64,000 nt of DNA from Pelodera strongyloides (lineage: Eukaryota; Nematoda; Chromadorea; Rhabditida; Rhabditidae): contig JAANDG010000085.1 in NCBI GenBank assembly GCA_036852015.1, forward strand, positions 186,001 to 250,000, written 5' to 3'. The notes below the pieces were generated by a model. That model made no database searches. It saw only the letters and a program-made list of their open reading frames with translations, and was not told the DNA's origin. Made by a program: the position numbers and the translations under genes. Below, piece by piece: positions 1-11,119 of this stretch (position 1 is the stretch's first letter; every line of letters begins with the position of its first letter).

Positions 1-810
1 GTTTTGATCATACAACAAAACACTGATAAGTCATGGAGAAAGTTAATTAGGGAGTGGAACTTTTAATTTAGATATTATTTAAATATAGTGACTATTACGC
101 TGGGAATGCTTTATGTTCTTTTAGCGAATAATCCATAAAAACACAAATTCCTTCAAATTCTTTGAGTTGTTCATTACGAGAAACGAATTTTCACATAAAC
201 TACTATCTATTTTTAGGAAAACGCCGTTTTATTTATTAGACCAAGCACCTTACACATATTTACTTAGTTCACAGCCCCGTTTTGACTCTACCTGCGTAAG
301 TTGATTTATAATTATTTTCCAATTGCAATATTTCAACCTTTACTGTATTATTAACCCGTGCGAATAGACAGATACACATTTGAATAGGTCCTTCAGAAAT
401 CCCGCCAAAATGTGTACACCACCCCACATACCACCACGCTCATATTAGATATGGGTCAGGTCAAGCGCGGAGAGAGAGACGCAGAGGGTAGAGAGACAAG
501 GGCCATACCCTGGACCAGTGCCAAAATGGACACAAACTGCGTTTAGCGCAATTGACAAAGATAAACGAAATGTCGATTATGGAGTAGCTATGTTCTATGG
601 TACTAAAAATGAAAACAAGTGATGTGGGAACAGTTTTGTTATGTGGACATAGCATTTCTTACCTGATATTGAACCACTAAACTAGGCAATGTGGATTAAT
701 TAGCTGAAACAAAAATTGTGAGACATCCTTGAAAGAGGTATCCGAAACAGACAATCTCTTTTACTACCGATACCCATAGCATTTACATAATTAAACGTTC
801 AAGTATTTGT
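1..810. other. H2A-H4 histone spacer, partial
   Basis: This matches the spacer downstream of H2A in the other units (for example from 10,676 and from 31,950), so the window opens inside a histone unit whose H2A lies off the left edge. I see no coding sequence. The small ORFs here are not conserved between spacer copies. Confidence 0.8.
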
Positions 811-826
811 GGCCCTAAAGAGGGCC
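811..826 (-). terminator. Histone 3' stem-loop of the unit 1 H4 gene, stranded
   Basis: On the minus strand it reads GGCCCT-CTTT-AGGGCC, a 6-bp stem with a 4-nt loop, followed by the conserved ACTTGAACGTTT. In other units this signal lies about 45 bp beyond the H4 stop codon. Here it lies about 4 kb away because a transposon sits between 876 and 4810. Confidence 0.9.
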
Positions 827-1403
827 GTTGGGTTAGAAGTTGGGGTTTCTCCGGTGTCGGCTGGGCAAATTAGCCGGTACTATTGTACTTTACGTGCCGC
901 AGTGGGGTCAAAAAATTTTTTTTTCCTTAAAAACTTCCTATAATATGTAATTGGCCATGCTGATTCCGAAAAAGTAGGTCACTTAGCACGTAACGGCTTC
1001 TTTAGGCCGTTAGCGCCTCTAAGATTTTTTTTGCAAATTTTTTTTTCGGCTAAAAAGTTCCTCTTATATGTAATGGGCACTTCTAGTTCCGAAAAAGTAG
1101 GCTGTTTGATACCCAGGACCTCCTAGAGGCCATTTACACTAAATCAGTCAAGAAGTTAACAGCAGTATGAATTTGCCCAATTTTCTGGTTGCCTAAACTG
1201 AACTTTGAGCTAGGCCATAAACCTCGCCGGTGAGTCGGAGGTCGTTTGCGAAATTCTCTCTATGTATGATACGTTTCTGCTAAGTTTCGCGTACCGCCGT
1301 CGAGCTTCTCATGCCTAATATTCTAATCGGAAGGTGGTTCAGCCATGATCCCTTAAAACCTATGCAATATTGCAATTCCGGCGGTGGCTCGCCGGGCTCT
1401 TAA

Positions 1404-4367
1404 AGGGACGCGGTCACTGAAAATACCCCCTATATTTTATTTCTTTTTTATTATCTAAAAGGTAAATAAAACACAATATTTGTACAAACATTACAATTTG
1501 CAGTACCCTCACCGAGATATTCACCTCGGGGAAATAATGAAAAAAGTCCAGTTTGTACCGTAACCCAATTTTATAACGCGCGTGATACAGTAGCCGCATG
1601 GCAAATTGCCAGGTGCTACAAACTACAATAATTATTTACGGCAAAATTAAAGCGGAAAAGTGGAAATGAATGTTTCAAAGGTAAAAATAATGTGATTTGG
1701 TCAAGTGAGAAGCTATTGGGTGATATGAATCTCACAAACAATAACAAAATTAAATGGTAACATCTACATAGTGTCGAGCTGTTGCGGGAAACCAAGAAAA
1801 CACTTAATTGCTCAACATATGTATATTCGAACAGCGTCTTTCTACCTTTTCCGACCTGACATTTCACACTTGAGTTTTCAGAGGATAACATTCTAAAAGC
1901 AGTGTGTTAGCCACTTGCTGGACCGCGGGCACCTCCACCAACCACACACTAAGAAATGATCATACACAGAAATAAAATCACAAATTCGACAAACATTCAT
2001 ACTTGTACAACATCGGCAACACAAATTCATTGAAATATTTATTACCCCAAATGAGTGGCTACTTGCTACTCAAAGAAGAAGACGGATAAAAAAAGAAAAA
2101 CATTTTCTACGAAATTAACGAATTGTCGGCCCATCGATTCTTGCGAGTTCTTTCCTCCAACTCGCCACGTCCTTAATCCAGCACAACTGAAACAAAAGAT
2201 ACTCAAGAATACCATAATGCAATGTATTACAGGCTAATGGATGTGTCTTTATAAGCAAAAGACTATTACGCGTCCAGTAAATGAAGTTTCAAAAATTGTA
2301 TAGTTGAGGGGGCTGGTGACGAGCACATGTCAAAAGAAACAATCCATATGAGATCCTCAATGATCACCTAACCAAGCAACGCTCAGCAGTACAAGGTTTT
2401 ATCTCTTCGTTAACAATTTTTATAGCGAAATACCGGGGGGGGGGGGGGTTTTTGAAACGCATCGTGGACATTTGAGTTTTACTTATCTATGGTAAATTAC
2501 CCGAAGTTTTGCTCTAAGTTATTTTGCCATAAGCTTAAGTTATAATGCTGGTGTACCCGACGCCTTTCAAAACCTGGCCAGTCTTCCGCTTTAATCAGTG
2601 TTAAGCAATACATCAACACTAAATGAGGAAATGAGGAAAAGCAATAAAAAAGTAAAATAAGATATGTTCTTACCATGGTTGTGGTTATGTCGCAAGCGTA
2701 GTACGTCATTGACATCCACTCAACATATTGCCGCTATCAATAATGCACGAAAGCCTGAAATGAAACAATTGTCATTTTTTTTGTTGTTCTTCCAATTTTA
2801 AGTTTACAAAACAGTACCACGTGGATGTGTCAAGGAAGATGATATGCTATGAATATATTGGGAATATTAGCAATTTAAAGCAAATAAAGTCAACTGTTCA
2901 CAAGTGTGATGCCCCGATTTATGCGAAAGTAATAATCTTAAGACATTGCGTATGTGGATTGTACAGCTGGTTGCGAATACAGCCATATAAAAGCTCATCG
3001 AAAAATATACATAGACGTGCAATACAGGTCAATGAGCGACCACGACGCCGTGCTCAGCAATTCAAACAAGTAAAAATGAACTTTAATTTGCTCAAACGAA
3101 ATGACTCACTCAATCCAGAGGAAGATCCTGAAGGATATGGATAAGGTTCGATTGGACATGGGTTAACCTGAACAGGAAGGAGAAGTTTAAGTTTCATTTC
3201 GCCACACACATGGTGTGGATGTGGACACTTGGTATCACATATATCACCCCAACTAAAAACGACAGCAAGAGCACTACAAATGTTCTGAACAAGAAACTCT
3301 CTCCTTTCAAACCCTAGTTCCCGATCACGCCATCATCGCAAAAAAAACCTACGCATATATAAAAATTCAACGTTGCCTAAAATTTAATAGGACTAAGGCT
3401 GGAACTATCCTTCAGCATCAGAAGCGATCATTGGAAGAAATACTTAAAAAATAATAAAATAAATACCTCTTGTCAAAATTGTCCTTGTTTGCAAACGGTT
3501 GTTGGTGCTTCTTTTGCGACTTCATCTCCGAATCGGCCAATTCCTCAGCATTAGCCATCGAAGGCATAAAGGAAATCACCTAAATAAACAAGATTAACTG
3601 TATGTATATTCCCTATGAGTTAAAAATAAAGAAAAGTAACAGTAAAGTTGAAGACTAAGTGACTAACAATACTACACCGGATATGGACATAACAAACAAG
3701 GAAGCAAGGCAAACTAAAATCAGTTGTGGTAAAAAATGAACAAGTAGATGAACGAAAACAAATTGTATACGTAAAACTAATTGTATAAAATTTGGCACGA
3801 AATACAAAGTGACGAACACGAACACTCCAGAAACGAGTGGCCTAAAAAGAACAAAACAAATCTATCCAACCACAATCAACCAGCGCACATGAACTAACTT
3901 AGTAATCAATCAATACAGATACCATAATGCAGAGAATGGTGTGAACAAAGGGCGGAGTGCAAAGGGAAGTCAAATAAAAATGATTATGTCGGTGAGAAAT
4001 TGCACTTTCCGATAAACGCGAATGAACCTAACAAGGACAAACTCTGGGAACTAGTACGTTACTTATATATCACATAGAAACAACTATTATAAAGATTAAA
4101 ACGAAAATCCGCATAAATAACAAGGTAGGAAATTCACAAAAAAAAAATCAACACTGCCGCTGCTGTTGAGAAAAAAATAATCGTCTGCGTGCATGCACAA
4201 TGCATGGTTACTGTAGCAATTGGAGACTGACACATTTTTTCCCACAGTGAATATCTCGGTGAAGGGAGGGCAAGACATCCGCTTTAATCAAAAATTGTGT
4301 TTTATTTCCCTTTTAGTTAATAAAAAAGAAATAAAATATAGGGGGTATTTTCAGTGACCGCGTCCCT
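1404..4367. mobile_element. Nested TTAA-type DNA transposon
   Basis: The termini are near-perfect inverted repeats of about 80 bp, beginning AGGGACGCGGTCACTGAAAA. They are flanked by TTAA at 1400-1403 and 4368-4371. TTAA duplications are typical of the piggyBac and Kolobok superfamilies. The 2.96-kb interior has no long ORF. It contains a short poly-G run near 2437 and exon-like pieces on the minus strand (2497-2715 and 3467-3579). It may be a decayed autonomous copy or a non-autonomous copy carrying foreign sequence. Confidence 0.8.
3467..3579 (-). other. Candidate coding exon inside the nested transposon
   Basis: On the minus strand an acceptor-like TTTATTTAG is followed by a 113-nt open segment containing MANAEELADSEMKSQKK, then a donor-like GAG|GTATTT. 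A second exon-like segment at 2497-2715 (minus) holds a possible 55-nt GT-AG intron (GTAAGA...CATTTAG). These could belong to a spliced transposase or a captured host gene. I recognise no family, and chance remains possible. Confidence 0.25.
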
Positions 4368-4812
4368 TTAATGTTAGCGAAAGGAATAACCTAGCATGCG
4401 TATGTAAACAACTTTTTGAATTTCTGTTTCGAAAGTAAGTAATTAGCATACGAAAAATACAATAAAAGGACGCCAGCTGGGTACAGAAACAGTCCACCGT
4501 GAACCGAGTGTCAGTTCAGTTGAGAGCGGATGGAGTCCACATGAGCTTCCAGCAGCCTCTAGACGGTCCTGGGTGTCAAATAGCCTACTTTTTCGGAACT
4601 AGAAGTGCCAATTACATATAATAGGAACTTTTTAGCCGAAAAAAAAAAATTTGCAAAAAAATATCTTAGAGGCGCTAACGGCCTAAAGAAGCCCTTAGGT
4701 GCTAAGTGACCTACTTTTTCGGAATCAGCATGGCCAATTACATATCATAGGAAGATTTTAAGGAAAAAAATTTTTTGACCCCACTGCGGCACGTAAAGTA
4801 CAATAGTACCAA

Positions 4813-5172
<360 letters not shown>

Positions 5173-5578
5173 TTAAGTAGCGTCAGCGCTGACTTTCGCC
5201 GCCGCGAGGACGCCCCGCCTACACACAGGCACGCAGCTGACCTTTGGCAGCAATCCAGCAGGAAAGATATAGGGGAATTGGCTGCTTTAGTTGAAATCCA
5301 TATACGAGTCCTTTTTTCTAGTGATAGCTTAATTCTCGTCGAAACTATGTCGGGGGAGGACATGATACGATGTTCCCGAACTTTAAACGCAAAATTTATA
5401 TACATTTCACACTCAGAAAACTATAATCCATCAGCATATTCACACTAATTTTTAGCAAAACCGCCCGTTGAGCCACACATTTTTTTCAACAAACAATTTC
5501 ATGGTTTTGTTCATATAAATTAGTCGGAACCCCTAAACCAAAAGCTTTGCCCGAAAAAATATTCCCTGGTCAGAGCGT

Positions 5579-5677
5579 TTTCGGAGCTCGAGACTGAGCT
5601 GCAAGTCTGCTTTTATACCCCAAATCGCCGTGACACGCTAATTTCCGAATTAGAATACCTGGTCGGCCAGTGCAGAC
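5579..5677 (-). promoter_or_regulatory. B-type TATA promoter module, copy 1
   Basis: Read on the minus strand it has CTAATTCGGAAATTAGCGTG, then CAC, a short gap, TATAAAAG (TATA at 5611-5617) and GAGCTCAGTCTCGAG. It is conserved in every H3-H4 spacer and points towards the H4 promoter about 430 bp away. The product is unknown. A run of six T lies about 60 nt beyond the TATA. Confidence 0.7.
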
Positions 5678-6403
5678 ACGAGGCCGTGGGGCGAGCGGAG
5701 ACTGAAAGGTTTAATGTGCTTTTACACTTCGTGGGGATCAAAGGAAAATGGAAAGAAAATACTAACTTTTAACTATAAAAATTAGGCTAATTCGCTATTT
5801 GCAAGCAAATAGAAGAACACTGTACGTGTATTTTATGAAGTAGTTCAATGAGTTTGTACTTTATTCAAACGTGGAATTTGATGAAAACCAATTGTTTTAT
5901 GGGTATTTGTATTGTGCAAACATGTGCCTGCATAACCAGTTTTCTGAGGCATACCAGAGAAACTCTTGAATTTAGCAAAGCGCATCTGAAATTCCGTGTG
6001 TGCCTTAAGTAGCGTCAGCGCTGACTTTCGCCGCCGCGAGGACCCCCGCCTACACACAGGCACGCAGCTGACCTTTGGCAGCAATCCAGCAGGAAAGATA
6101 TAGGGGAATTGGCTGCTTTAGTTGAAATCCATATACGAGTCCTTTTTTCTAGTGATAGCTTAATTCTCGTCGAAACTATGTCGGGGGAGGACATGATACG
6201 ATGTTCCCGAACTTTAAACGCAAAATTTATATACATTTCACACTCAGAAAACTATAATCCATCAGCATATTCACACTAATTTTTAGCAAAACCGCCCGTT
6301 GAGCCACACATTTTTTTCAACAAACAATTCATGTTTTGTTCAATAAATTAGTCGGAACCCTAAACCAAAAGCTTTGCCCGAAAAAATATTCCTGGTCAGA
6401 GCG

Positions 6404-6498
6404 TTTCGGAGCTCGAGACTGAGCTGCAAGTCTGCTTTTATACCCCAAATCGCCGACGCTAGTTCCGGAATTAGAATGTCTGTTCGGCCAGTGCAGAC
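6404..6498 (-). promoter_or_regulatory. B-type TATA promoter module, copy 2
   Basis: Second copy inside the triplicated spacer, TATA at 6436-6442. It is slightly diverged (CCGGAATTAG in the upstream block on the plus strand). No H4 gene follows it directly. Confidence 0.65.
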
Positions 6499-7218
6499 AC
6501 GGGGCCGTGGGGCGAGCGGAGACTGAAAGGTTTAATGTGCTTTTACACTTCGTGGGGATCAAAGGAAAATGGAAAGAAAATACTAACTTTTAACTATAAA
6601 AATTAGGCAATTCGCTATTTGCAAGCAAATAGAAGAACACTGTACGTGTATTTTATGAAGTAGTTAATGAGTTTGTACTTTATTCAAACGTTGAATTTGA
6701 TGAAAACCAATTGTTTTATGGGTATTTGTATGTGTAAACATGTGCCTGCATAACCAGTTTTCTGAGGCATACCAGAGAAACTCTTGAATTTAGCAAAGCG
6801 CATCTGAAATTCCGTGTGTGCCTTAAGTAGCGTCAGCGCTGACTTTCGCCGCCGCGAGGACGCCCCGCCTACACACAGGCACGCAGCTGACCTTTGGCAG
6901 CAATCCAGCAGGAAAGATATAGGGGAATTGGCTGCTTTAGTTGAAATCCATATACGAGTCCTTTTTTCTAGTGATAGCTTAATTCTCGTCGAAACTATGT
7001 CGGGGGAGGACATGATACGATGTTCCCGAACTTTAAACGCAAAATTTATATACATTTCACACTCAGAAACTATCCATCAGCATATTCACACTAAGTTTAG
7101 CAAAACCGCCGTTGAGCCACATTTTTTTCACAAACAATTTCATGGTTTTGTCATATAAATTAGTCGGAACCCCTAAACCAAAAGCTTTGCCCGAAAAAAT
7201 ATTCCCTGGTCAGAGCGT

Positions 7219-7317
7219 TTTCGGAGCTCGAGACTGAGCTGCAAGTCTGCTTTTATACCCCAAATCGCCGTGACACGCTAATTTCCGAATTAGAATACCT
7301 GGTCGGCCAGTGCAGAC
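7219..7317 (-). promoter_or_regulatory. B-type TATA promoter module, copy 3
   Basis: Third copy inside the triplicated spacer, TATA at 7251-7257, identical to copy 1 through the core block. Confidence 0.65.
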
Positions 7318-7684
7318 ACGAGGCCGTGGGGCGAGCGGAGACTGAAAGGTTTAATGTGCTTTTACACTTCGTGGGGATCAAAGGAAAATGGAAAGAAAAT
7401 ACTAACTTTTAACTATAAAAATTAGGCTAATTCGCTATTTGCAAGCAAATAGAAGAACACTGTACGTGTATTTTATGAAGTAGTTCAATGAGTTTGTACT
7501 TTATTCAAACGTGGAATTTGATGAAAACCAATTGTTTTATGGGTATTTGTATTGTGCAAACATGTGCCTGCATAACCAGTTTTCTGAGGCATACCAGAGA
7601 AACTCTTGAATTTAGCAAAGCACATCTGAAATTCCACACATACAACTAAATAACTAAAAAACAATGAAACGTTCAAGTGATTGT

Positions 7685-7700
7685 GGCCCTAAAGAGGGCC
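7685..7700 (-). terminator. Histone 3' stem-loop of unit 1 H3
   Basis: GGCCCT-CTTT-AGGGCC on the minus strand, 31 bp beyond the H3 stop, followed by ACTTGAACGTTT. Confidence 0.92.
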
Positions 7701-7731
7701 GTTGGGTTAAGATGTACTGTGCTTAGGGCAC

Positions 7732-8196
<465 letters not shown>

Positions 8197-8503
8197 GGCT
8201 ACGGCTAGGGGCGGAGTCTGTCGATGACATTTGGCACACACCCAGAGCACTGTTCTCAGTGACCTGGCCTCGTTGAGTTGCTCCGTGGGTAATGAATTTG
8301 CTAACGTCGGGCTGGATTGGTGTTAGAAATCGGTGAAAACGCAAAGAAATACAATGTCTGTTTTGAAAACCCCTGTCTAAAAGGTTAACATTGCATAACT
8401 AATTAACTATGGTTACATCTACATATTTAGTTAACTCCTTTCACCAGACCCAAAAGCATGGATTTCCCCGAAAACTCCTTCCAGTTGCGTCACTTGTTGA
8501 AAT

Positions 8504-8600
8504 CAGAATTAGCATGCGAGCGCCTATTTTTCTGGAAATTAGCGTAGCACGGTGTTTTCGGGTATAAAAGCGGGCTTCGAGCTCAGTATATACGTCAGAT
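8504..8600 (+). promoter_or_regulatory. A-type TATA promoter module, unit 1
   Basis: GGAAATTAGCGTAGCACGG, TTTTCGGG, TATAAAAG (8563-8570), then GAGCTCAGTAT, pointing towards the 3' end of H2B. A splice-donor-like GAGGTAACTTG follows about 50 bp after the TATA. The module recurs in each H3-H2B spacer. Its transcript is unknown. Confidence 0.7.
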
Positions 8601-8653
8601 GTGAAGACGGGAAGTGAGGTAACTTGCGTGGAAAAAGGGAGTGAAATATAGAT

Positions 8654-9092
8654 GTACCAGCCGTTCGAAGAGCCCTACGGGCTCTTCTCCGACTGGAGGA
8701 ATCGGCCTTCGGCCGATTGTTTCCCTATTTAGAAAAGAATTGCTACAATGTAAAAAGTTAACTCTCGGCTCTTTCTACACATTCACACGTCTCTGATTGT
8801 GGAAACGTATAATTATCAGTTTGGATCTCCACTCGACTAATGCTACCATGCAAATTTGCCATTGAAGGTGTTATATATTGGGCAGAGGATTGTCCTTGTG
8901 ATAAGCTAGCATAGTTCAGCAGGTAGAGTGTTGGACTATGAATCGAGAGGTTGTGCGCTGCTGTGGGTTCGAATCTCGCCAGCAGCAAAGATTTTGTATG
9001 CTCTATGCCAATAGAGAATTTTCTTTATGAACAGGTTTCGTTATGTTCACACAAACAAAAAAGTAAACTCTTCTCCTTTATATAATAAGATA
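8654..9092 (+). mobile_element. tRNA-derived SINE, copy 1
   Basis: About 440 bp are shared with 14,974-15,431. This copy interrupts the A-type spacer, which runs uninterrupted at 30,240-30,290 and 34,950-34,990. The head contains two strong hairpins, GAAGAGCCC-TAC-GGGCTCTTC and AATCGGCC-TTC-GGCCGATT. The centre contains a tRNA-like box A (TAGTTCAGCAGG) and box B (GGTTCGAATC). It ends in an A/T-rich tail. Confidence 0.75.
8905..8987 (+). other. tRNA-like segment of SINE copy 1
   Basis: Box A and box B are close to consensus and correctly spaced. The acceptor and anticodon stems do not pair well, so this is an internal Pol III promoter relic, not a working tRNA gene. Confidence 0.6.
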
Positions 9093-9149
9093 TATCATTT
9101 AATACCGACTAACATACTATATGTAGACATAATACTTGACAATACAACG

Positions 9150-9401
9150 TGTTCTATGAGTAAAACCACACCTTTTTATATGTTAGTTAAATAAAATCCT
9201 TGTTGTATGAGTAAAACCACACCTTTTTATATGTTAGTTAAATAAAATCCTTGTTGTATGAGTAAAACCACACCTTTTTATATGTTAGTTAAATAAAATC
9301 CTTGTTGTATGAGTAAAACCACACCTGTTTATATGTTAGTTAAATAAAATCCTTGTTGTATGAGTAAAACCACACCTTTTTATATGTTAGTTAAATAAAA
9401 T
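9150..9401 (+). repeat. 51-bp tandem repeat, about five copies
   Basis: The unit contains GTATGAGTAAAACCACACC, a T5 run, ATATGTTAGTT and AAATAAAATCC. Units 2-4 have one copy at the equivalent spacer position, so this is a local expansion. Each unit has an AATAAA and a T5 run, either of which could end the transcript of the A-type module. Confidence 0.88.
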
Positions 9402-9464
9402 CGTATCTGTTTGATACCAGGTATCAAGTAAATACATTTAACTGAGAAACGTTCAAGTATATGT

Positions 9465-9480
9465 GGCCCTAAAGAGGGCC
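9465..9480 (-). terminator. Histone 3' stem-loop of the broken unit 1 H2B
   Basis: GGCCCT-CTTT-AGGGCC on the minus strand. A deletion has brought it against the coding sequence, with no 3' UTR spacing left. Confidence 0.9.
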
Positions 9481-9616
9481 GTTGCTTGAGCACACGGTAG
9501 ATGTAGACGGAGTAGGACTCCTTGCGGCTCTTTCTCCTCTTCTTGTCTCCGGTGCGTCCGGCTTTCTGCGACTTGGCGGCCTTCTTGGCTCCCTTGGCGG
9601 ATGGCTTGGGTGGCAT
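9481..9616 (-). pseudogene. H2B: Histone H2B pseudogene, 3' deletion (unit 1)
   Basis: The first 45 codons ([15 protein letters not shown] to VYIYRVLKQ) match intact H2B genes. About 270 bp, from the VHPDTG codons to just before the stem-loop, are missing. The junction at about 9481-9484 joins GGGCCGTTG directly to CTTGAGCAC, with a 2-bp overlap between the parent sequences. The frame reads through the stem-loop to a stop at 9380 (78 codons). The histone-fold core is lost, so it cannot make a working H2B. Its divergent partner H2A is also broken. Confidence 0.95.
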
Positions 9617-9836
9617 GACGTACGTTGGTGGGACTTGCGAGCAAGTGTGCCCGTCGCTCGCTCTGTGCCTTATTTAAGCGCGAGCGCCAGGAGGCGTGGC
9701 TTTCAGCGACCTTGTTGTGCGCTTGCGGGTGGCGCGTTGCCAAGTCCCGCCCCGCTGCCGCTTACACTTAAATAAGGCACACACACGCGTCCGGGCATCA
9801 GTGAGTTCGCTCGCAGTCTACGCATCAACCGTCATC
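9617..9836. promoter_or_regulatory. Divergent H2B/H2A promoter, unit 1
   Basis: Two TATA-like boxes of the same sequence face outward: CTTAAATAAGG for H2B (9668-9678, minus) and for H2A (9767-9777, plus). The H2A side has an initiator-like TCAGT about 30 bp after its box. The 'CCTTTGTCCCCTG' block of units 2 and 3 is deleted here (ACCTTGTTGTGCG). Confidence 0.8.
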
Positions 9837-10219
9837 ATGTCAGGCCGTGGAAAGGGAGGCAAAGCCAAGTCCGGAGGAAAGGCCAAGAGCCGATCCAGCC
9901 GCGCCGGTCTTCAGTTCCCCGTTGGACGTCTTCACCGTCTCCTCCGCAAGGGCAACTATGCCCAGCGCGTCGGAGCCGGAGCCCCGGTCTACCTTGCCGC
10001 CGTGCTTGAGTACCTCGCCGCTGAGTTCTCGAGTTGGCCGGTAACGCCGCCCGTGACAACAAGAAGACCAGAATCAACCCCCGCCATCTGCAGCTCGCCG
10101 TCCGCAACGACGAGGAGCTGAACAAGCTCTTGTCCGGAGTCACCATCGCCCAGGGAGGAGTTCTGCCCAACATCCAGGCTGTTCTGCTGCCCAAGAAGAC
10201 TGCCGGCGACAAGGAATAA
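9837..10219 (+). pseudogene. H2A: Histone H2A pseudogene, 1-bp deletion (unit 1)
   Basis: It is almost identical to intact H2A genes (25,237; 31,096; 35,801). One G is missing near 10,024 (GAGTTCTCG instead of GAGGTTCTCG), which shifts the frame after LEYLAAE. The shifted frame ends at 10,121, and the correct downstream frame ([12 protein letters not shown] to AGDKE) runs to 10,219. The protein would lose the second half of the histone fold. The promoter and stem-loop look intact, so the defect may be recent. Confidence 0.94.
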
Positions 10220-10257
10220 ATGTTCCTTGTTCACCGCTTCTAAACTTCTAACCCAAC

Positions 10258-10273
10258 GGCCCTCTTTAGGGCC
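10258..10273 (+). terminator. Histone 3' stem-loop of unit 1 H2A
   Basis: GGCCCT-CTTT-AGGGCC, 38 bp after the stop, preceded by AACCCAAC and followed by ACATATACTTGAACGTTT. Confidence 0.92.
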
Positions 10274-11119
10274 ACATATACTTGAACGTTTATTGAGATT
10301 TCTTCTCGTTAGGGATTTATATTGTATTCGTAAAAGCTAGAGTTGTATTCTCCCTTAAATTAAAACCACATTCAATCTTCACCTTACTTTTCATCAAAAT
10401 CCTCCCAATTTCAGTGTTTTATGATTCAGTCCATCATACATATAGACAGTTTTGCGACAAAACACATTTAATACACATTCACCTAAATATACACTCAAGT
10501 TAAACCATTTTCACATTCCTTTCCATCAAAAATACCCCATTCACAGCTTTCTCCAAGCTCGAGACTGAGCTCCGCACCCGCTTTTATACCCGAAAACACC
10601 GTGGCACGCTAATTTCGGAATTAGAATGTCTCGCTGACCAGTGCAGACAGAGGATGAGACTACGGACTGAAATTGTGTTTTGATCAACCCACAAAAAACT
10701 GATAAGTCATGGAGAAAGTTAATTATGGAGTGGAACTTTTAATTTAGATATTATTTAAATGTAGTGACTATTACGCTGTGAATGCTTTGTTCTTTTAGCG
10801 AATAATCCATAAAAACACAAATTGCTTCATTTTCTTTGAGTTGTTCATTACGAGAAACGAATTTTCACATAAACTACTATCTATTTTTAGGAAAACGCCG
10901 TTTTATTTATTAGACCAAGCACCTTACACATATTTACTTAGTTCACAGCCCCGTTTTGACTATTCATGCGTAAATTGGTTGATAATTCTTTTCCAATTGC
11001 AATATTTCAACCTTTTCTGTATTATTACCCCGTGTGAGTAGACAGATACACATTTGAGTAGGTCCTTCAGAAATCCCGCCAAAATGTGTACACCACCCCA
11101 CATACCACCACGCTTTGTA
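10274..11119. other. H2A-H4 spacer, unit 1 (interrupted)
   Basis: It matches the other C-type spacers up to CCACGCTTTGTAGAT near 11,120, where unrelated sequence begins. No H4 follows. Apart from the C-type module I see nothing functional. Confidence 0.75.
10551..10649 (-). promoter_or_regulatory. C-type TATA promoter module, unit 1
   Basis: On the minus strand: TTCTAATTCCGAAATTAGCG, TGCCACGG, TTTTCGGG, TATAAAAG (10,582-10,588), GAGCTCAGTCTCGAG. It points back towards the H2A 3' end, convergent with H2A. A T5 run inside GTATTTTTGATGG lies about 57 nt after the TATA and also resembles an Sm-site core. Confidence 0.7.

Larger units (their letters stand above)
876..4810. mobile_element. DNA transposon (non-autonomous) with ~256-bp terminal inverted repeats, inserted at the H4 stop codon
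   Basis: The left end begins GGTACTATTGTACTTTACG and the right end is its inverse. The inverted similarity runs from 876 to about 1131 and from about 4553 to 4810. The host site AATTAGCC is duplicated at 868-875 and 4811-4818. Uninterrupted H4 copies (for example near 32,780) show the same site once. No transposase was found. Long inverted repeats with an 8-bp duplication would fit a hAT-, Merlin- or Mutator-like non-autonomous element, and I cannot choose between them. A second transposon (1404-4367) is nested inside, so the original element was roughly 970 bp. Confidence 0.9.

Noticed and set aside
8560..8720. Spliced-leader RNA gene after the A-type TATA
   Set aside because: A donor-like GAGGTAAC is present, but no convincing Sm site or 3' stem-loop follows, and the copies vary. 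It is kept only as an unknown transcript.
8905..8987. Functional tRNA gene (also 15,232-15,314 and 15,929-16,010)
   Set aside because: Box A and box B are good, but the acceptor and anticodon stems fail to pair, and the sequences lie inside repeated elements.
10500..10590. U7 or another known snRNA downstream of the C-type TATA
   Set aside because: GTATTTTTGAT resembles an Sm site, but there is no sequence complementary to the histone downstream element and no match to U1, U2, U4, U5 or U6 signatures.
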